A DNA stretch of 32,701 nucleotides from Turicibacter sp. (lineage in GTDB: Bacteria; Bacillota_I; Bacilli_A; MOL361; Turicibacteraceae): positions 1 through 32,701 of the forward strand of contig WRAJ01000027.1 of NCBI GenBank assembly GCA_009780245.1, read 5' to 3'. Both the position numbers and the translations under genes were made by a program. This document shows positions 1-7,739 of this stretch, piece after piece; within the stretch, counting starts at the first letter, position 1, and every line of letters starts with the position of its first letter. The notes under the pieces are model-generated. The model saw only the letters and a list, made by a program, of their open reading frames with translations. It had not been told where the DNA came from and made no database searches.

Positions 1-524
1 GAGGTGGCATCGGCACCCGATGGCAGCATCGCGCCGTGTAGCACCTAAGATAAAGTGCGTGTTTCGCCGTATTCAAATCCTGCTGTCGCTGCTTGTGCGA
101 TATACAATTCATTAAAATCCGCTTGTACCGTCAAAGTTTCTTCTTCAGCATGCTCAAGTGCAACAAGAACCGTCATGATTTTGGTGATCGAAGCCGGGTA
201 AGCACGTTCACGCTCGTTATGAGCAAACAGAACATCACCGGTCGTTAAATTGATTAACAAAGCGTAGTTACTATGTATGGAGAAGGTCACTTCGCTATAT
301 TCCTCGACGCTATGATCATTAAATGTCGGATTTGGAATGACGTTAAATGGTTCAATTTCTTGTGTGTAAGTAAAATCACTAGAAACAGTTGGTCTTGATT
401 CATGATTCTGAAACCATAAATAGATGGCACTTCCCCATAGAAGGACATTTAAAAAGACCAAAAAGGGGACGACCTTATTTTTTTTCTTCACGTTATGATC
501 TGGTTGCCTGATTCTTTGTACCAT
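1..524 (-). pseudogene. D-alanyl-D-alanine carboxypeptidase (peptidase S11), amber-interrupted and cut by the window edge
   Basis: S11 carboxypeptidases trim the terminal D-Ala of peptidoglycan stem peptides outside the cell. From the ATG at 524 the protein shows a basic N-terminus, one membrane anchor (VVPFLVFLNVLLWGS...) and the catalytic S-x-x-K box ASITK at about residues 112-116. Reading then meets an in-frame TAG at 45-47. Past it the same frame continues VLHGAMLPSGADAT, which is the next conserved block of the family, so the gene is broken by a nonsense codon rather than ending there. TAG also ends tgt and the thioredoxin-like gene in this window, so TAG is not a sense codon here. The ATG at 524 was chosen over the GTG at 533 because TAGGAG lies 8 bases before the ATG, while it touches the GTG. 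The true 3' end is off the window. A sequencing error at the contig edge remains possible. Confidence 0.75.
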
Positions 525-544
525 CAAGTCCACTCCTACGTAAC

Positions 545-577
545 AAAATAGCGCACATTCTTAGGCGTGCGCTATTT
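545..577 (-). terminator. Stem-loop downstream of the fabT-like gene
   Basis: An 11-bp perfect stem (AAATAGCGCAC with GTGCGCTATTT) lies just after the stop of the MarR/FabT-like gene. On the minus strand it is followed by a short TTTTG tract, so it is probably a weak intrinsic terminator. The carboxypeptidase ribosome-binding site follows at once, and no separate promoter for that gene is visible in between. Confidence 0.7.
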
Positions 578-584
578 CTTATTT

Positions 585-1055
585 TTAATATTTCTCTTTA
601 ATCTTCTGGAAAAATCGGTGCATTGACTGTAGTGCTCTTTTCAAATCTTCACGATTTTCTAAATCAGCCACAGCCGCTTCAACCAAATCACGATGAAATT
701 CCTCGTGTAGTTGAAAAACAGATTCACCTTTTGCCGTTAAACTAAGCGTCACAATGCGTCGGTCTACTTCACTACGATGACGATTCACATAGCCTTTATC
801 AATGAGCTTATTCACTGAAGAAGTTAATGTTCCAGGCGTGATTTGTAGCTTAGCAGCAATGGTTCCCATTGTTGGAGGATCACATTTACGAATCGCTTCA
901 AGCACGTGTGTTTCTGTCATGCTGATATCACGGAAATTCTTATCTTTTTCGAAAATCTTCTTTTCCAGTGCTAACACTTGATTGAAAATATCGACAAATA
1001 AATCATTTAAAATTACTTTTGTATCCTCTTGTGCTACTTCTGTCATCTCATTCAT
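585..1055 (-). CDS. fabT: MarR-family regulator, FabT-like
   Basis: FabT is the MarR-type repressor of type II fatty acid synthesis genes in streptococci and relatives; its DNA binding is enhanced by acyl-ACP. The protein has the winged-helix core (MGTIAAKLQITPGTLTSSVN as recognition region) followed by the wing RHRSEVDRRIVTLSLTAKG. From memory it resembles pneumococcal FabT along much of its length: DIFNQVL near the N-terminus, FRDISMTETH, then RSE-DRR and FHRDLVEA. It is the last gene after asp23 and acpP, the neighbour expected for FabT. The ATG at 1055 is preferred over an upstream TTG at 1073, although neither has a strong ribosome-binding site. The family call is firm; the FabT assignment is an inference from similarity and context. 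Confidence 0.75.
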   Translation of the reverse strand: MNEMTEVAQEDTKVILNDLFVDIFNQVLALEKKIFEKDKNFRDISMTETHVLEAIRKCDPPTMGTIAAKLQITPGTLTSSVNKLIDKGYVNRHRSEVDRRIVTLSLTAKGESVFQLHEEFHRDLVEAAVADLENREDLKRALQSMHRFFQKIKEKY

Positions 1056-1092
1056 CGCAAACCCAACTTTCAATTATCACTCGTTTATTATT

Positions 1093-1320
1093 TTAGCTAA
1101 TTTTTTCTTCGATGTAAGAAACAATGCTGCCTAAGCTTGAAAAGCCTACTGCATCGGCTTCAGCAATTTCGATATCAAAAGCTTCTTCTAATGCCATGAT
1201 TAATTCAACCGCATCTAAAGAATCTGCTCCCATGTCTTCTAACGTTGACTCCAACATTAAATTTTCCGATTCAAATCCTAATTCTTCATTAATAATTTCT
1301 TTTAATTTATCAAATACCAT
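1093..1320 (-). CDS. acpP: Acyl carrier protein
   Basis: The 75-residue acidic protein carries the growing acyl chain in fatty acid synthesis in the cytoplasm. The phosphopantetheine attachment motif GADSLDAVELIMALEE is intact, with the modified serine at residue 34. Length and helix pattern match ordinary ACPs. GGAGG lies 9 bases before the ATG at 1320, so that codon is preferred over the adjoining GTG at 1323. It sits between an asp23-family gene and a fabT-like gene, with no other fatty acid synthesis gene in the window. It may therefore be the main ACP or a second copy; the sequence alone cannot say which. Confidence 0.95.
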   Translation of the reverse strand: MVFDKLKEIINEELGFESENLMLESTLEDMGADSLDAVELIMALEEAFDIEIAEADAVGFSSLGSIVSYIEEKIS

Positions 1321-1382
1321 CACTAATAACCTCCATCTATAACTACTCTATTCATTAAATATTATTTTCTAATCTGTGCGTT

Positions 1383-1745
1383 TTATTCAAAATCAATGTC
1401 GACAACGTGTACATAGACCGCTTTTGCTCTCATTGATGTCATGTTTTCAATCATGTCATGAATAGCCGTTTGAACGTTTGTTGCTACTTCAACAATCTTT
1501 TCGCCGGCTAGAATGCTTAAATAAACATCAATGACCACACCGTCTGCTTCAAATTCAACTTCAACACCACTTCGATGCTTTTTGCTATTGAATTTTTCAG
1601 TAATGCCTGTCGAAACCGTTTCAAACGTTTTACAAATGCCTTTCACTTCAGCAAGTGCTCCCCGTGCCATGATTTTAAAACTAGGTACATTGACCGCTAC
1701 ACTTCCATCTCCATCTTTACTAACTGTATAATACTTTGCTGGCAT
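1383..1745 (-). CDS. Asp23/Gls24 family protein (YqhY/YloU-like)
   Basis: Asp23/Gls24 proteins are small, abundant envelope-associated proteins. B. subtilis YqhY is encoded beside accBC and has been linked to acetyl-CoA carboxylase activity. This 120-residue protein shows the family pattern: a central stretch ending GVEVEFEADGVVIDVYLSI, then VATNVQTAIHDMIENMTSM and a closing VYVHVVDIDF strand. GAGGTG lies 6 bases before the ATG at 1745, so that codon is chosen over the GTG at 1754 that overlaps it. The gene leads a three-gene unit with acpP and a FabT-like regulator, which suggests a role tied to lipid synthesis rather than general alkaline shock. That role is inference. Confidence 0.88.
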   Translation of the reverse strand: MPAKYYTVSKDGDGSVAVNVPSFKIMARGALAEVKGICKTFETVSTGITEKFNSKKHRSGVEVEFEADGVVIDVYLSILAGEKIVEVATNVQTAIHDMIENMTSMRAKAVYVHVVDIDFE

Positions 1746-1777
1746 TCTACTCACCTCATAAAATTTACATTAGGATT

Positions 1778-1806
1778 ATTATACCACAATCCAAGCAGTT
1801 TGAGAA
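1778..1806 (-). promoter_or_regulatory. Promoter of the asp23-acpP-fabT unit
   Basis: Minus-strand TATAAT at 1778-1783 is preceded by TG-G, an extended -10. The -35 position 17 bases upstream (TTCTCA) is poor, so this is probably an extended -10 promoter. The transcript would start about 25 bases before the asp23 ATG. Confidence 0.7.
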
Positions 1807-1847
1807 CAAAAATGTTTTCCTTTTTAGAATTTTCGAAGCTGAAACTA

Positions 1848-1874
1848 TTTGATAAGCAAAATGATTAGCAAAAT
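1848..1874. promoter_or_regulatory. Possible FabT-type operator pair
   Basis: TTTGATAAGCAAA at 1848-1860 is a near-palindrome close to the published FabT box (consensus centred on TTTGATTATCAAA). The related word TGATTAGCAAAAT follows 12 bases later. The site is about 80 bases upstream of the predicted start of the asp23-acpP-fabT transcript. The region is AT-rich, so chance similarity is possible. Confidence 0.35.
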
Positions 1875-4561
1875 TAATACTTAATTGACACATAACGATG
1901 AAAGAGGTACTTCAATCTGCCTTGTTCTTTTAAGCGATCATCTAAAATCTCAATGATTAGTTCCATCACACGGCGTTCTTCTGAAATGATGTCCAAGGCG
2001 TTGCCGTAGCGTGCTTTTGAGAAAGCTTTGGCCGATCCTTTTAATAATAATTGGGTGTATTTATCGTCAAAAAAGCTTGGGCACAAACGTTCTGCAAATT
2101 GCTCAACCGTCTCACTCTCTTCTCTTTGAACACCAAACACTTTAAAGTACGTATCCATCACCTTCATCAGATGAAGCACCGCTTCGTTATTCATTTTGCG
2201 CCTTGATTTCTTTATTTTCAAATGAACGATGGCAACCCTGATCGTGACAACAATTAAAACGAGCACGCTTACTGCGGCTAATGCTTGGAATAACCATGCC
2301 CGTGACGTTTCATCCGCTTCAACTTGCTCAGCGCCGTTCACTTCTATCGAAGCGCCATTCCCATCCGTTTCAAGTGGCGCACCCGGACCTTCTTGATCTG
2401 GTCCCTCGGCCTCTTCCCCTTCAATTTCCGGAGTGTGCGTCCCTGTGCCATCGCCCGTTGCAATCGGCGCCTGTGGCAACCCTGATGCTGGCGTCGGTTC
2501 AAATCTGATCCAACCAAGACCTTCAAAATAAACTTCTGCCCACGCGTGTGCCATGTTATTTAACACGTCAATGGTCATACCTTCTCCTCGCTCAACGGTC
2601 GGCCCGGTATGCACAAGAAACCCTTCGACGTAACGAGCTGGCATACCAAGACTACGCGCCATCGTGACAAAAGCGGTCGCAAAATGCACGCAATACCCGC
2701 GCTGAAGATCAAATAAGAAATGATCCACGAAATCACGATCATACGGCGATGGTCCAGGTGTTAGCGTGTAAACAAAGTTACCAGTTAAATACGATTCTAG
2801 CAATCGCATGCGGTCATAATCGGTCTCACCTTCTGCTGTCACTTCCATTGCCAATTCTCGCACACGTTCAGGAAATTCATCTGGCAACGTCGTATATGTT
2901 TCGTAAATACGGTCTGCGCGTGGGATAAGATAGTCTCGTAGTAGCTCTTCTAAAGGTAATTCTCTGCTACCATGAAGAAGTATCTCTTGGTCTAGTTCAT
3001 AACCATGAAACTCATAAAATTCTGTAAAAAATTCTGTAATGAAATAATAGACATCTCTTAGAGCACCTCTGTAAGAAAAACGTGCCCAAAAGTTTGTCAA
3101 ACTCATATCTTCTTCTTGACCATCATAATAGATCCATCCTGTGTGTTGTTCAAAAGGCTCAATAAACAGCACTTCATAAGTTGTGTAAGGACGCATCCGA
3201 CTATCTGTAAAAAATCGCCCGTCTCGATCCCGTAAAAATACACCTTCATCCACATTGGTAAAAGTAATATGACGTACAATCCCAGAATGAAAAGCTGAGA
3301 CCGGTCGTACATCTAAAACATCTATGACAATAGTCGTGTTCTGCAAGAACATATGCTCTAAACGCCAGACCCAATTTGTCACGGTAGCACTCACCCAAAG
3401 GTCTAATCCGCTATGCGGGTCTCGAAATATTCGCATGTTCTCCCAGTCATACCAAAGGTAATAATCTTCAAAATATTCTCTGATATCAATTAGCACAAGG
3501 TCTTCTATTGTCACTTCCTGAAATGATCGATTACCCGATAAAATCTGAGCAGAAAGTAGGTGTTCAATCAATTCTAAATTTTGTTCAACCTCATCAAAAT
3601 CGACCACCCGTTCATCAACAAAACGATTTTCCCAGGAATAGCCGGTATAAGTGTCCATCACCGCCCCGGTCAAGTAGATGGGGTCTTCAAAGCGATGGGT
3701 GCGTATTCGCATAAATAACGAATCGTCCATGGCAACGTCTCCCCCAAGTCGACCGCTACCACCAAATCCGATTTGTCGCAAAGAAAATTCACTCGGTTGT
3801 GTCAGGTCTACCACGATGTCGTTTACCCATTCAAACGGTCGTTGAACGATGTTTTGCCAAACCCCTTCTGCAAAACCAACTGGCGGCGTTGGTAAAACAC
3901 TGGCGATCACAATGCTTAGTGCGGTTAAGATCGAAATGTATTTAGTAAAAGCCGTCGATGAAACACCTAGATTTGCGTTTTTTTGTTGCAGGTGCCGAAT
4001 CAATAACACAAGCAGGCTGAAAACAAACACATAAAAGGTGTAGGTATAAGAAAAATAGCGCGAAGTCATTGTCACGCCTAAGACGATCACCGAGACGATA
4101 AATAGCAGTAAAAAGCGAAAGCGAAGGTACGCGAAGGCAGCCACAAATAAACTAATAAAAAAGGCGATAAACCAAGTGACAACAAGTCCGTATGTGTGTG
4201 TTTGCGCGCGCCTCCCACCAATGAACTCAAAGGTATGTACAAATAGCTCAGCCGTTCGAGTGGCTGCGTTTGAAATCTCAGGCATGGCCAAAAAGCCGTA
4301 TGCGATAAAAGCCGAAAAACCAAGCAATAAAAAAGCAGCAATTAAGGGCCCACGTTTACTAATCAAAAGAATACCCAGCACAAACAAAATGCTTGATACT
4401 TTGAAGAAGCCTGTCAGGTAACTTAAAGAAAAAACGGTTGGATTGATGATAGCAAGAACAAGTGTCCAGGCAAACAAAACGCCGACCGTCATCAAAAACG
4501 CAAAATCCGCTAGACTTGGCTTTTCAATATTTACTGATTTCATGTTTTTTTCATGTGACAT
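1874..4561 (-). CDS. Membrane transglutaminase-like protein (TgpA type, DUF3488/DUF4129)
   Basis: The 895-residue protein is the third gene of a moxR-DUF58-transglutaminase operon, a set commonly found together and thought to act at the cell envelope. About seven hydrophobic segments occupy roughly residues 15-225. A long extracytoplasmic region follows, and the transglutaminase core is near 600-690. The catalytic cysteine is C624 (RGYCVHFATAF) and the histidine is H672 (AHAWAEV). The third residue, 16 positions on, is glutamate E688 (WIRFEPTP), where TgpA has aspartate. A Gly/Glu-rich linker, a further membrane segment near 755-780 and a cytoplasmic DUF4129-like tail complete it. AGGAG lies 9 bases before the ATG, 14 bases after the DUF58 stop. 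The substrate is unknown. Confidence 0.9.
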   Translation of the reverse strand: MSHEKNMKSVNIEKPSLADFAFLMTVGVLFAWTLVLAIINPTVFSLSYLTGFFKVSSILFVLGILLISKRGPLIAAFLLLGFSAFIAYGFLAMPEISNAATRTAELFVHTFEFIGGRRAQTHTYGLVVTWFIAFFISLFVAAFAYLRFRFLLLFIVSVIVLGVTMTSRYFSYTYTFYVFVFSLLVLLIRHLQQKNANLGVSSTAFTKYISILTALSIVIASVLPTPPVGFAEGVWQNIVQRPFEWVNDIVVDLTQPSEFSLRQIGFGGSGRLGGDVAMDDSLFMRIRTHRFEDPIYLTGAVMDTYTGYSWENRFVDERVVDFDEVEQNLELIEHLLSAQILSGNRSFQEVTIEDLVLIDIREYFEDYYLWYDWENMRIFRDPHSGLDLWVSATVTNWVWRLEHMFLQNTTIVIDVLDVRPVSAFHSGIVRHITFTNVDEGVFLRDRDGRFFTDSRMRPYTTYEVLFIEPFEQHTGWIYYDGQEEDMSLTNFWARFSYRGALRDVYYFITEFFTEFYEFHGYELDQEILLHGSRELPLEELLRDYLIPRADRIYETYTTLPDEFPERVRELAMEVTAEGETDYDRMRLLESYLTGNFVYTLTPGPSPYDRDFVDHFLFDLQRGYCVHFATAFVTMARSLGMPARYVEGFLVHTGPTVERGEGMTIDVLNNMAHAWAEVYFEGLGWIRFEPTPASGLPQAPIATGDGTGTHTPEIEGEEAEGPDQEGPGAPLETDGNGASIEVNGAEQVEADETSRAWLFQALAAVSVLVLIVVTIRVAIVHLKIKKSRRKMNNEAVLHLMKVMDTYFKVFGVQREESETVEQFAERLCPSFFDDKYTQLLLKGSAKAFSKARYGNALDIISEERRVMELIIEILDDRLKEQGRLKYLFHRYVSIKY

Positions 4562-4575
4562 AGGCTCATGCTCCT

Positions 4576-5703
4576 TTAATCAATTAAAACAACGTTTATC
4601 GCTAGCTGTTTTAGCTCATCCGTTTTTTCAGTTCCTAACTGTTTATTCAGGAAGATGGTGATGCCGTTACCAGCCATTAAGAGGGATTGTAATGTCGCCA
4701 CCAGCATCTCGTTTATTTCGCCAACAAAAACAAATAAGTTCATTGGCACCTGGTCTGAATTTAGATAGTCTTGTAAAAGTGCGTTGAACCCGCTGCTGCC
4801 GCTAAACGCAATTTTAGCGGCTTCTTGATAGAGGTGAGTAAAATCAGTGGTAAACGCGACACGCCTGTTCCCAATCGATTCAATGGCTATTGGATAACCT
4901 AAGCGAGAACAATGCGACATCACAGAAACCGCCTTGCCCATCATCCGGTCTTCATTTGGTAACGCCACCGCTAAATCTCGCGTGGTACGGCGATTATCAA
5001 TGAAAAACACCGTGGCATGTTCTTCTTCCTCATGAAAATTCTTACTGATTAAGTCGCCTTTTTTAGCACTCATTTTCCAATGGATTTGGCGATAACTATC
5101 CGTTGGTTGAAATTCTCGCAGTTCCGCAATGTTCGTATAATCTTCACCACGCAAGTAACTTTTTGATGTCTCAACTTCACCTGGCGCCGCATCTAGGGGT
5201 AAATGAGAAATCAACGTTAATTGTGGCGCTACGATCAACGTGCTCCACTGTCCCACTGGCAGTTTAAACTGGAAAAGCCCTAGAAAATCGTAGCACGTGA
5301 TTTCTTTAATCCCAATTTGATATTGCCCACGATAAACCCCTTTAATTTGAAAATCGAATTCTTTTTTCTTATAAGGCAGTAAAGAAAAGTACCTTTCTAC
5401 CTGTACGACGTTTAAACCAACGGTACAAGCATTGAGACTAATTTTAGCTAAACTACACGGAAAAATTGAATGATTACGAATGTTAACCTTAAAAACCGTG
5501 CCATTCTCTTTGAGCACAAAATCGCTGTTTAAAGATTGCTCGATTGAAAAAGAGCCTTTTGACAGTGAAGCAATGACATAGGAAAGAAGCGGGAGAAGTA
5601 AAACCGCGTAGAAGGTAATGTAGGTCATGCGATGCTCTTGCAAATAGATAAACAAAAACAACGCCAATGAAACGGCTGCATAGGTTAATCTGTTCTTCAG
5701 CAT
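4576..5703 (-). CDS. DUF58 domain protein
   Basis: The 375-residue protein has two N-terminal membrane segments (about residues 8-22 and 30-48), a beta-rich middle region and the DUF58 signature (DSYRQIHWKMSAKKGDLISK), with a von Willebrand A-like C-terminal half. DUF58 proteins are encoded with MoxR ATPases and transglutaminase-like proteins and are presumed to be partners in envelope or complex assembly. Their biochemical role is not established. It lies 25 bases after moxR and 14 bases before the transglutaminase gene, so all three are probably translated from one mRNA. The ribosome-binding site (GAGAG) is weak, which fits translational coupling. Confidence 0.9.
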   Translation of the reverse strand: MLKNRLTYAAVSLALFLFIYLQEHRMTYITFYAVLLLPLLSYVIASLSKGSFSIEQSLNSDFVLKENGTVFKVNIRNHSIFPCSLAKISLNACTVGLNVVQVERYFSLLPYKKKEFDFQIKGVYRGQYQIGIKEITCYDFLGLFQFKLPVGQWSTLIVAPQLTLISHLPLDAAPGEVETSKSYLRGEDYTNIAELREFQPTDSYRQIHWKMSAKKGDLISKNFHEEEEHATVFFIDNRRTTRDLAVALPNEDRMMGKAVSVMSHCSRLGYPIAIESIGNRRVAFTTDFTHLYQEAAKIAFSGSSGFNALLQDYLNSDQVPMNLFVFVGEINEMLVATLQSLLMAGNGITIFLNKQLGTEKTDELKQLAINVVLID

Positions 5704-5728
5704 AGTTGATAACTCTCTTTCTTAAAGG

Positions 5729-6667
5729 TTAAACCGGCACTTTCACACTCGCGATGATTTGCGCAATCACTTGTTCTGGTGATTGCTTTTTAAACTTAGC
5801 TTCTTGGCTAAGAACCAGCCGATGAGCAAGGACTGGTATGGCCATTTTAATTACATCATCTGGTGTGACATACTTGCGATCTTGATAAAGCGCCCACGCT
5901 TGTGCCGCACGGTGCAAACAAAGTGACCCCCGTGGACTCGCTCCCAAAGTCACACTAGCATGCTCGCGTGTTTGCCTGACAAGGTTAACAATGTACGCGT
6001 TCACAGCTGGTGCGACATGCACTTGATGCACCGTTTTTTGCAACGCCATCAAACTAGTTTCATTAGAAACGGCTTGTAGCTGCTCTAGTGGCGACGTCTC
6101 GTTAAAGCGATCAAGCATGTTAACCTCTTCCGATGCTTCTGGGTAACCGAGTGCTAGCCGCATAAAAAAACGATCTAGCTGTGCTTCCGGTAACGGGTAA
6201 GTACCGAGATGTTCAACCGGATTCTGAGTGGCAAACACCGTAAACGGTTGCGGAACAGGGTAAGTTTTCCCGTCTATCGTGACTTGATTCTCTTCCATCA
6301 CTTCGAGCAAACTCGACTGCGTTTTCGGGCTAGTTCGGTTAATTTCATCAGCTAAAATGATCTGAGCCATAATGCTACCTTGTTGATATTCGAATTCCCC
6401 TGTTTTTTGGTTATACATGGAAAATCCTGTAATGTCAGACGGTAAAATATCAGGCGTAAACTGGATTCGTTTGAACGAGCAACCAAATGATTTTGCTATG
6501 GCGTAAACAAGGCTTGTTTTACCAACACCTGGCACGTCTTCAATTAAAACGTGTCCTTGACATAAAAAGGCACATAATGCTAATTCGATCGTTTCTTTTT
6601 TCCCAATAATGACGTGTTCGACGTTCTTGATAATTTCATTTAAAACCGCAGATGGATTTTCTTGCAT
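5729..6667 (-). CDS. MoxR-family AAA+ ATPase
   Basis: MoxR ATPases act as chaperones that mature or remodel partner complexes, usually with von Willebrand-domain proteins encoded next door. The 312-residue protein has Walker A VPGVGKT at residues 45-51 and Walker B ILADEIN at 104-110. A sensor region with ATQNPVEHLGTYPLPEAQLD and a C-terminal lid domain follow. AGGAG sits 7 bases before the ATG. It is the first gene of the operon that continues with the DUF58 and transglutaminase genes, and it has its own promoter. The family call is secure; the client is presumably the DUF58 protein. Confidence 0.95.
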   Translation of the reverse strand: MQENPSAVLNEIIKNVEHVIIGKKETIELALCAFLCQGHVLIEDVPGVGKTSLVYAIAKSFGCSFKRIQFTPDILPSDITGFSMYNQKTGEFEYQQGSIMAQIILADEINRTSPKTQSSLLEVMEENQVTIDGKTYPVPQPFTVFATQNPVEHLGTYPLPEAQLDRFFMRLALGYPEASEEVNMLDRFNETSPLEQLQAVSNETSLMALQKTVHQVHVAPAVNAYIVNLVRQTREHASVTLGASPRGSLCLHRAAQAWALYQDRKYVTPDDVIKMAIPVLAHRLVLSQEAKFKKQSPEQVIAQIIASVKVPV

Positions 6668-6713
6668 GTTAACACTCCTTCATCAAATGTTAGCGAAAAA
6701 TGATATTTCAACT

Positions 6714-6742
6714 ATTGTAACACTAGTTAAAGAAAAAAACAA
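6714..6742 (-). promoter_or_regulatory. Promoter of the moxR operon
   Basis: Minus-strand TTGTTT (6737-6742), 17 bases, then TACAAT (6714-6719) with an extended TG-T. The predicted leader to the moxR ATG is about 40 bases. Confidence 0.75.
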
Positions 6743-6771
6743 ATGGTTTTCAGATGTTTTTTCTTTATATG

Positions 6772-6800
6772 AAAAAACCAAGCTCAAATCAGGCTTGGCT
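6772..6800 (-). terminator. Intrinsic terminator after the mgtC-like gene
   Basis: On the minus strand CCAAGC and GCTTGG form a stem around a 9-base loop and are followed by TTTTTT. It lies about 20 bases after the stop of the MgtC-like gene and separates it from the moxR promoter. Confidence 0.88.
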
Positions 6801-6818
6801 TTTGCTAGTTAGTAGCGG

Positions 6819-7529
6819 TTATTCATGCTCTGCTAGCAGGTCGTTTTCCAAGTCATCACCGATGTTGTGCACTTGTAAAATACGACGTTCAATCAACAAT
6901 TTTTCCACTAAATTTCTAATTCTAATTTGCGTCATACTTTGGTTTGCATCGATTTCTAAATCAATCAAAATATCAATTTTACCGTCTTTAACCGTGCCGC
7001 AAGTAATCTGATTGAAGTTCAGGCTTAGCGTGTTTAGTGCGTGCAATATTTTCGTTCGTACGGCGATTTCATCTTCTTGTAAACACAGAACTGAGACGTA
7101 ATAACGCGTGTCGTCTGAGCGGAAATTATCTACTTTTCGCGATAACGTTCGCAAAACAATGTTCATCAGCATGAGCATGAAGGCAGCGAAGATGCCTTCA
7201 ATGGGATAACCCGCTCCAATCACAGAGCCAATCGCTGCTGAGCACCATAGCGTTGCCGCTGTATTAATCCCAGAAACGGAAAATCCGTCTCGGATAATCA
7301 CACCCCCGGCGAGAAAACCAATGCCCGAGACAACTTGTGCCGCAACTCGCGTAGCGCTCGTATCATACTCTGACATAAACACGGACAACGTGACAAACAT
7401 ACACGCTCCGAAACTGACAAGCGCAGTGGTTCTGATGCCAGCTAGTTTTTTCTGCCACTGACGTTCAAGCCCGACAATGACGCCAGCAACAATTGAAATG
7501 ATCAAATTTATTACAAAAACAAACTCCAT
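6819..7529 (-). CDS. MgtC/SapB family membrane protein
   Basis: MgtC-family proteins are inner-membrane proteins linked to magnesium limitation, membrane potential and virulence in various bacteria; the molecular activity is debated. This one has five hydrophobic segments and the family signatures GLERQWQ, GIRTTALVSFGACMF, GIGFLAGGVIIRDG and GINTAATLWCSAAIG. A soluble C-terminal domain of about 90 residues follows, as in SapB/YhiD-type members. GGAGGG lies 6 bases before the ATG at 7529, so this start (236 aa) replaces a longer GTG reading. A palindromic repeat array ends a few bases before the ribosome-binding site, so the repeats form the gene's upstream region or its leader. Confidence 0.9.
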   Translation of the reverse strand: MEFVFVINLIISIVAGVIVGLERQWQKKLAGIRTTALVSFGACMFVTLSVFMSEYDTSATRVAAQVVSGIGFLAGGVIIRDGFSVSGINTAATLWCSAAIGSVIGAGYPIEGIFAAFMLMLMNIVLRTLSRKVDNFRSDDTRYYVSVLCLQEDEIAVRTKILHALNTLSLNFNQITCGTVKDGKIDILIDLEIDANQSMTQIRIRNLVEKLLIERRILQVHNIGDDLENDLLAEHE

Positions 7530-7550
7530 CTGTTTCCCTCCTCTTGCTTG

Positions 7551-7716
7551 AAAAGTCACTGAATCAGCGATTTTGGCTTTTCTATGACTTTTTTATGGGC
7601 TTTTTCGAGCTTAAAAGTCACTGGATCGGTGATTTTAGCTTTTCTATGACTTTTCCGCAGGCTTTTTCGAGCTTAAAAGTCACTGGATCGGCGATTTTAG
7701 CTTTTCTATGACTTTT
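7551..7716. repeat. Tandem array A: three 62-bp units with a 42-bp palindrome
   Basis: Three copies start at 7551, 7613 and 7675, exactly 62 bases apart. Each has a 42-base element bounded by AAAAGTCA and TGACTTTT (perfect 8-bp arms), at 7551-7592, 7613-7654 and 7675-7716. The 20-base linkers end in GCTTTTTCGAGCTT. Units 2 and 3 are almost identical; unit 1 differs at several positions. The array begins 23 bases after the stop of the thioredoxin-like gene and ends a few bases before the mgtC ribosome-binding site. No U-tract follows the stems, so they are not typical terminators. No ORF is evident in it. Confidence 0.9.
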
Positions 7717-7739
7717 CCGCAGACCAGCATCACACCAGC

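Noticed and set aside
45..47. Reassigned or read-through TAG codon
   Set aside because: TAG ends tgt and the thioredoxin-like gene normally, and no pyrrolysine-type element is visible; a nonsense mutation or error is simpler.
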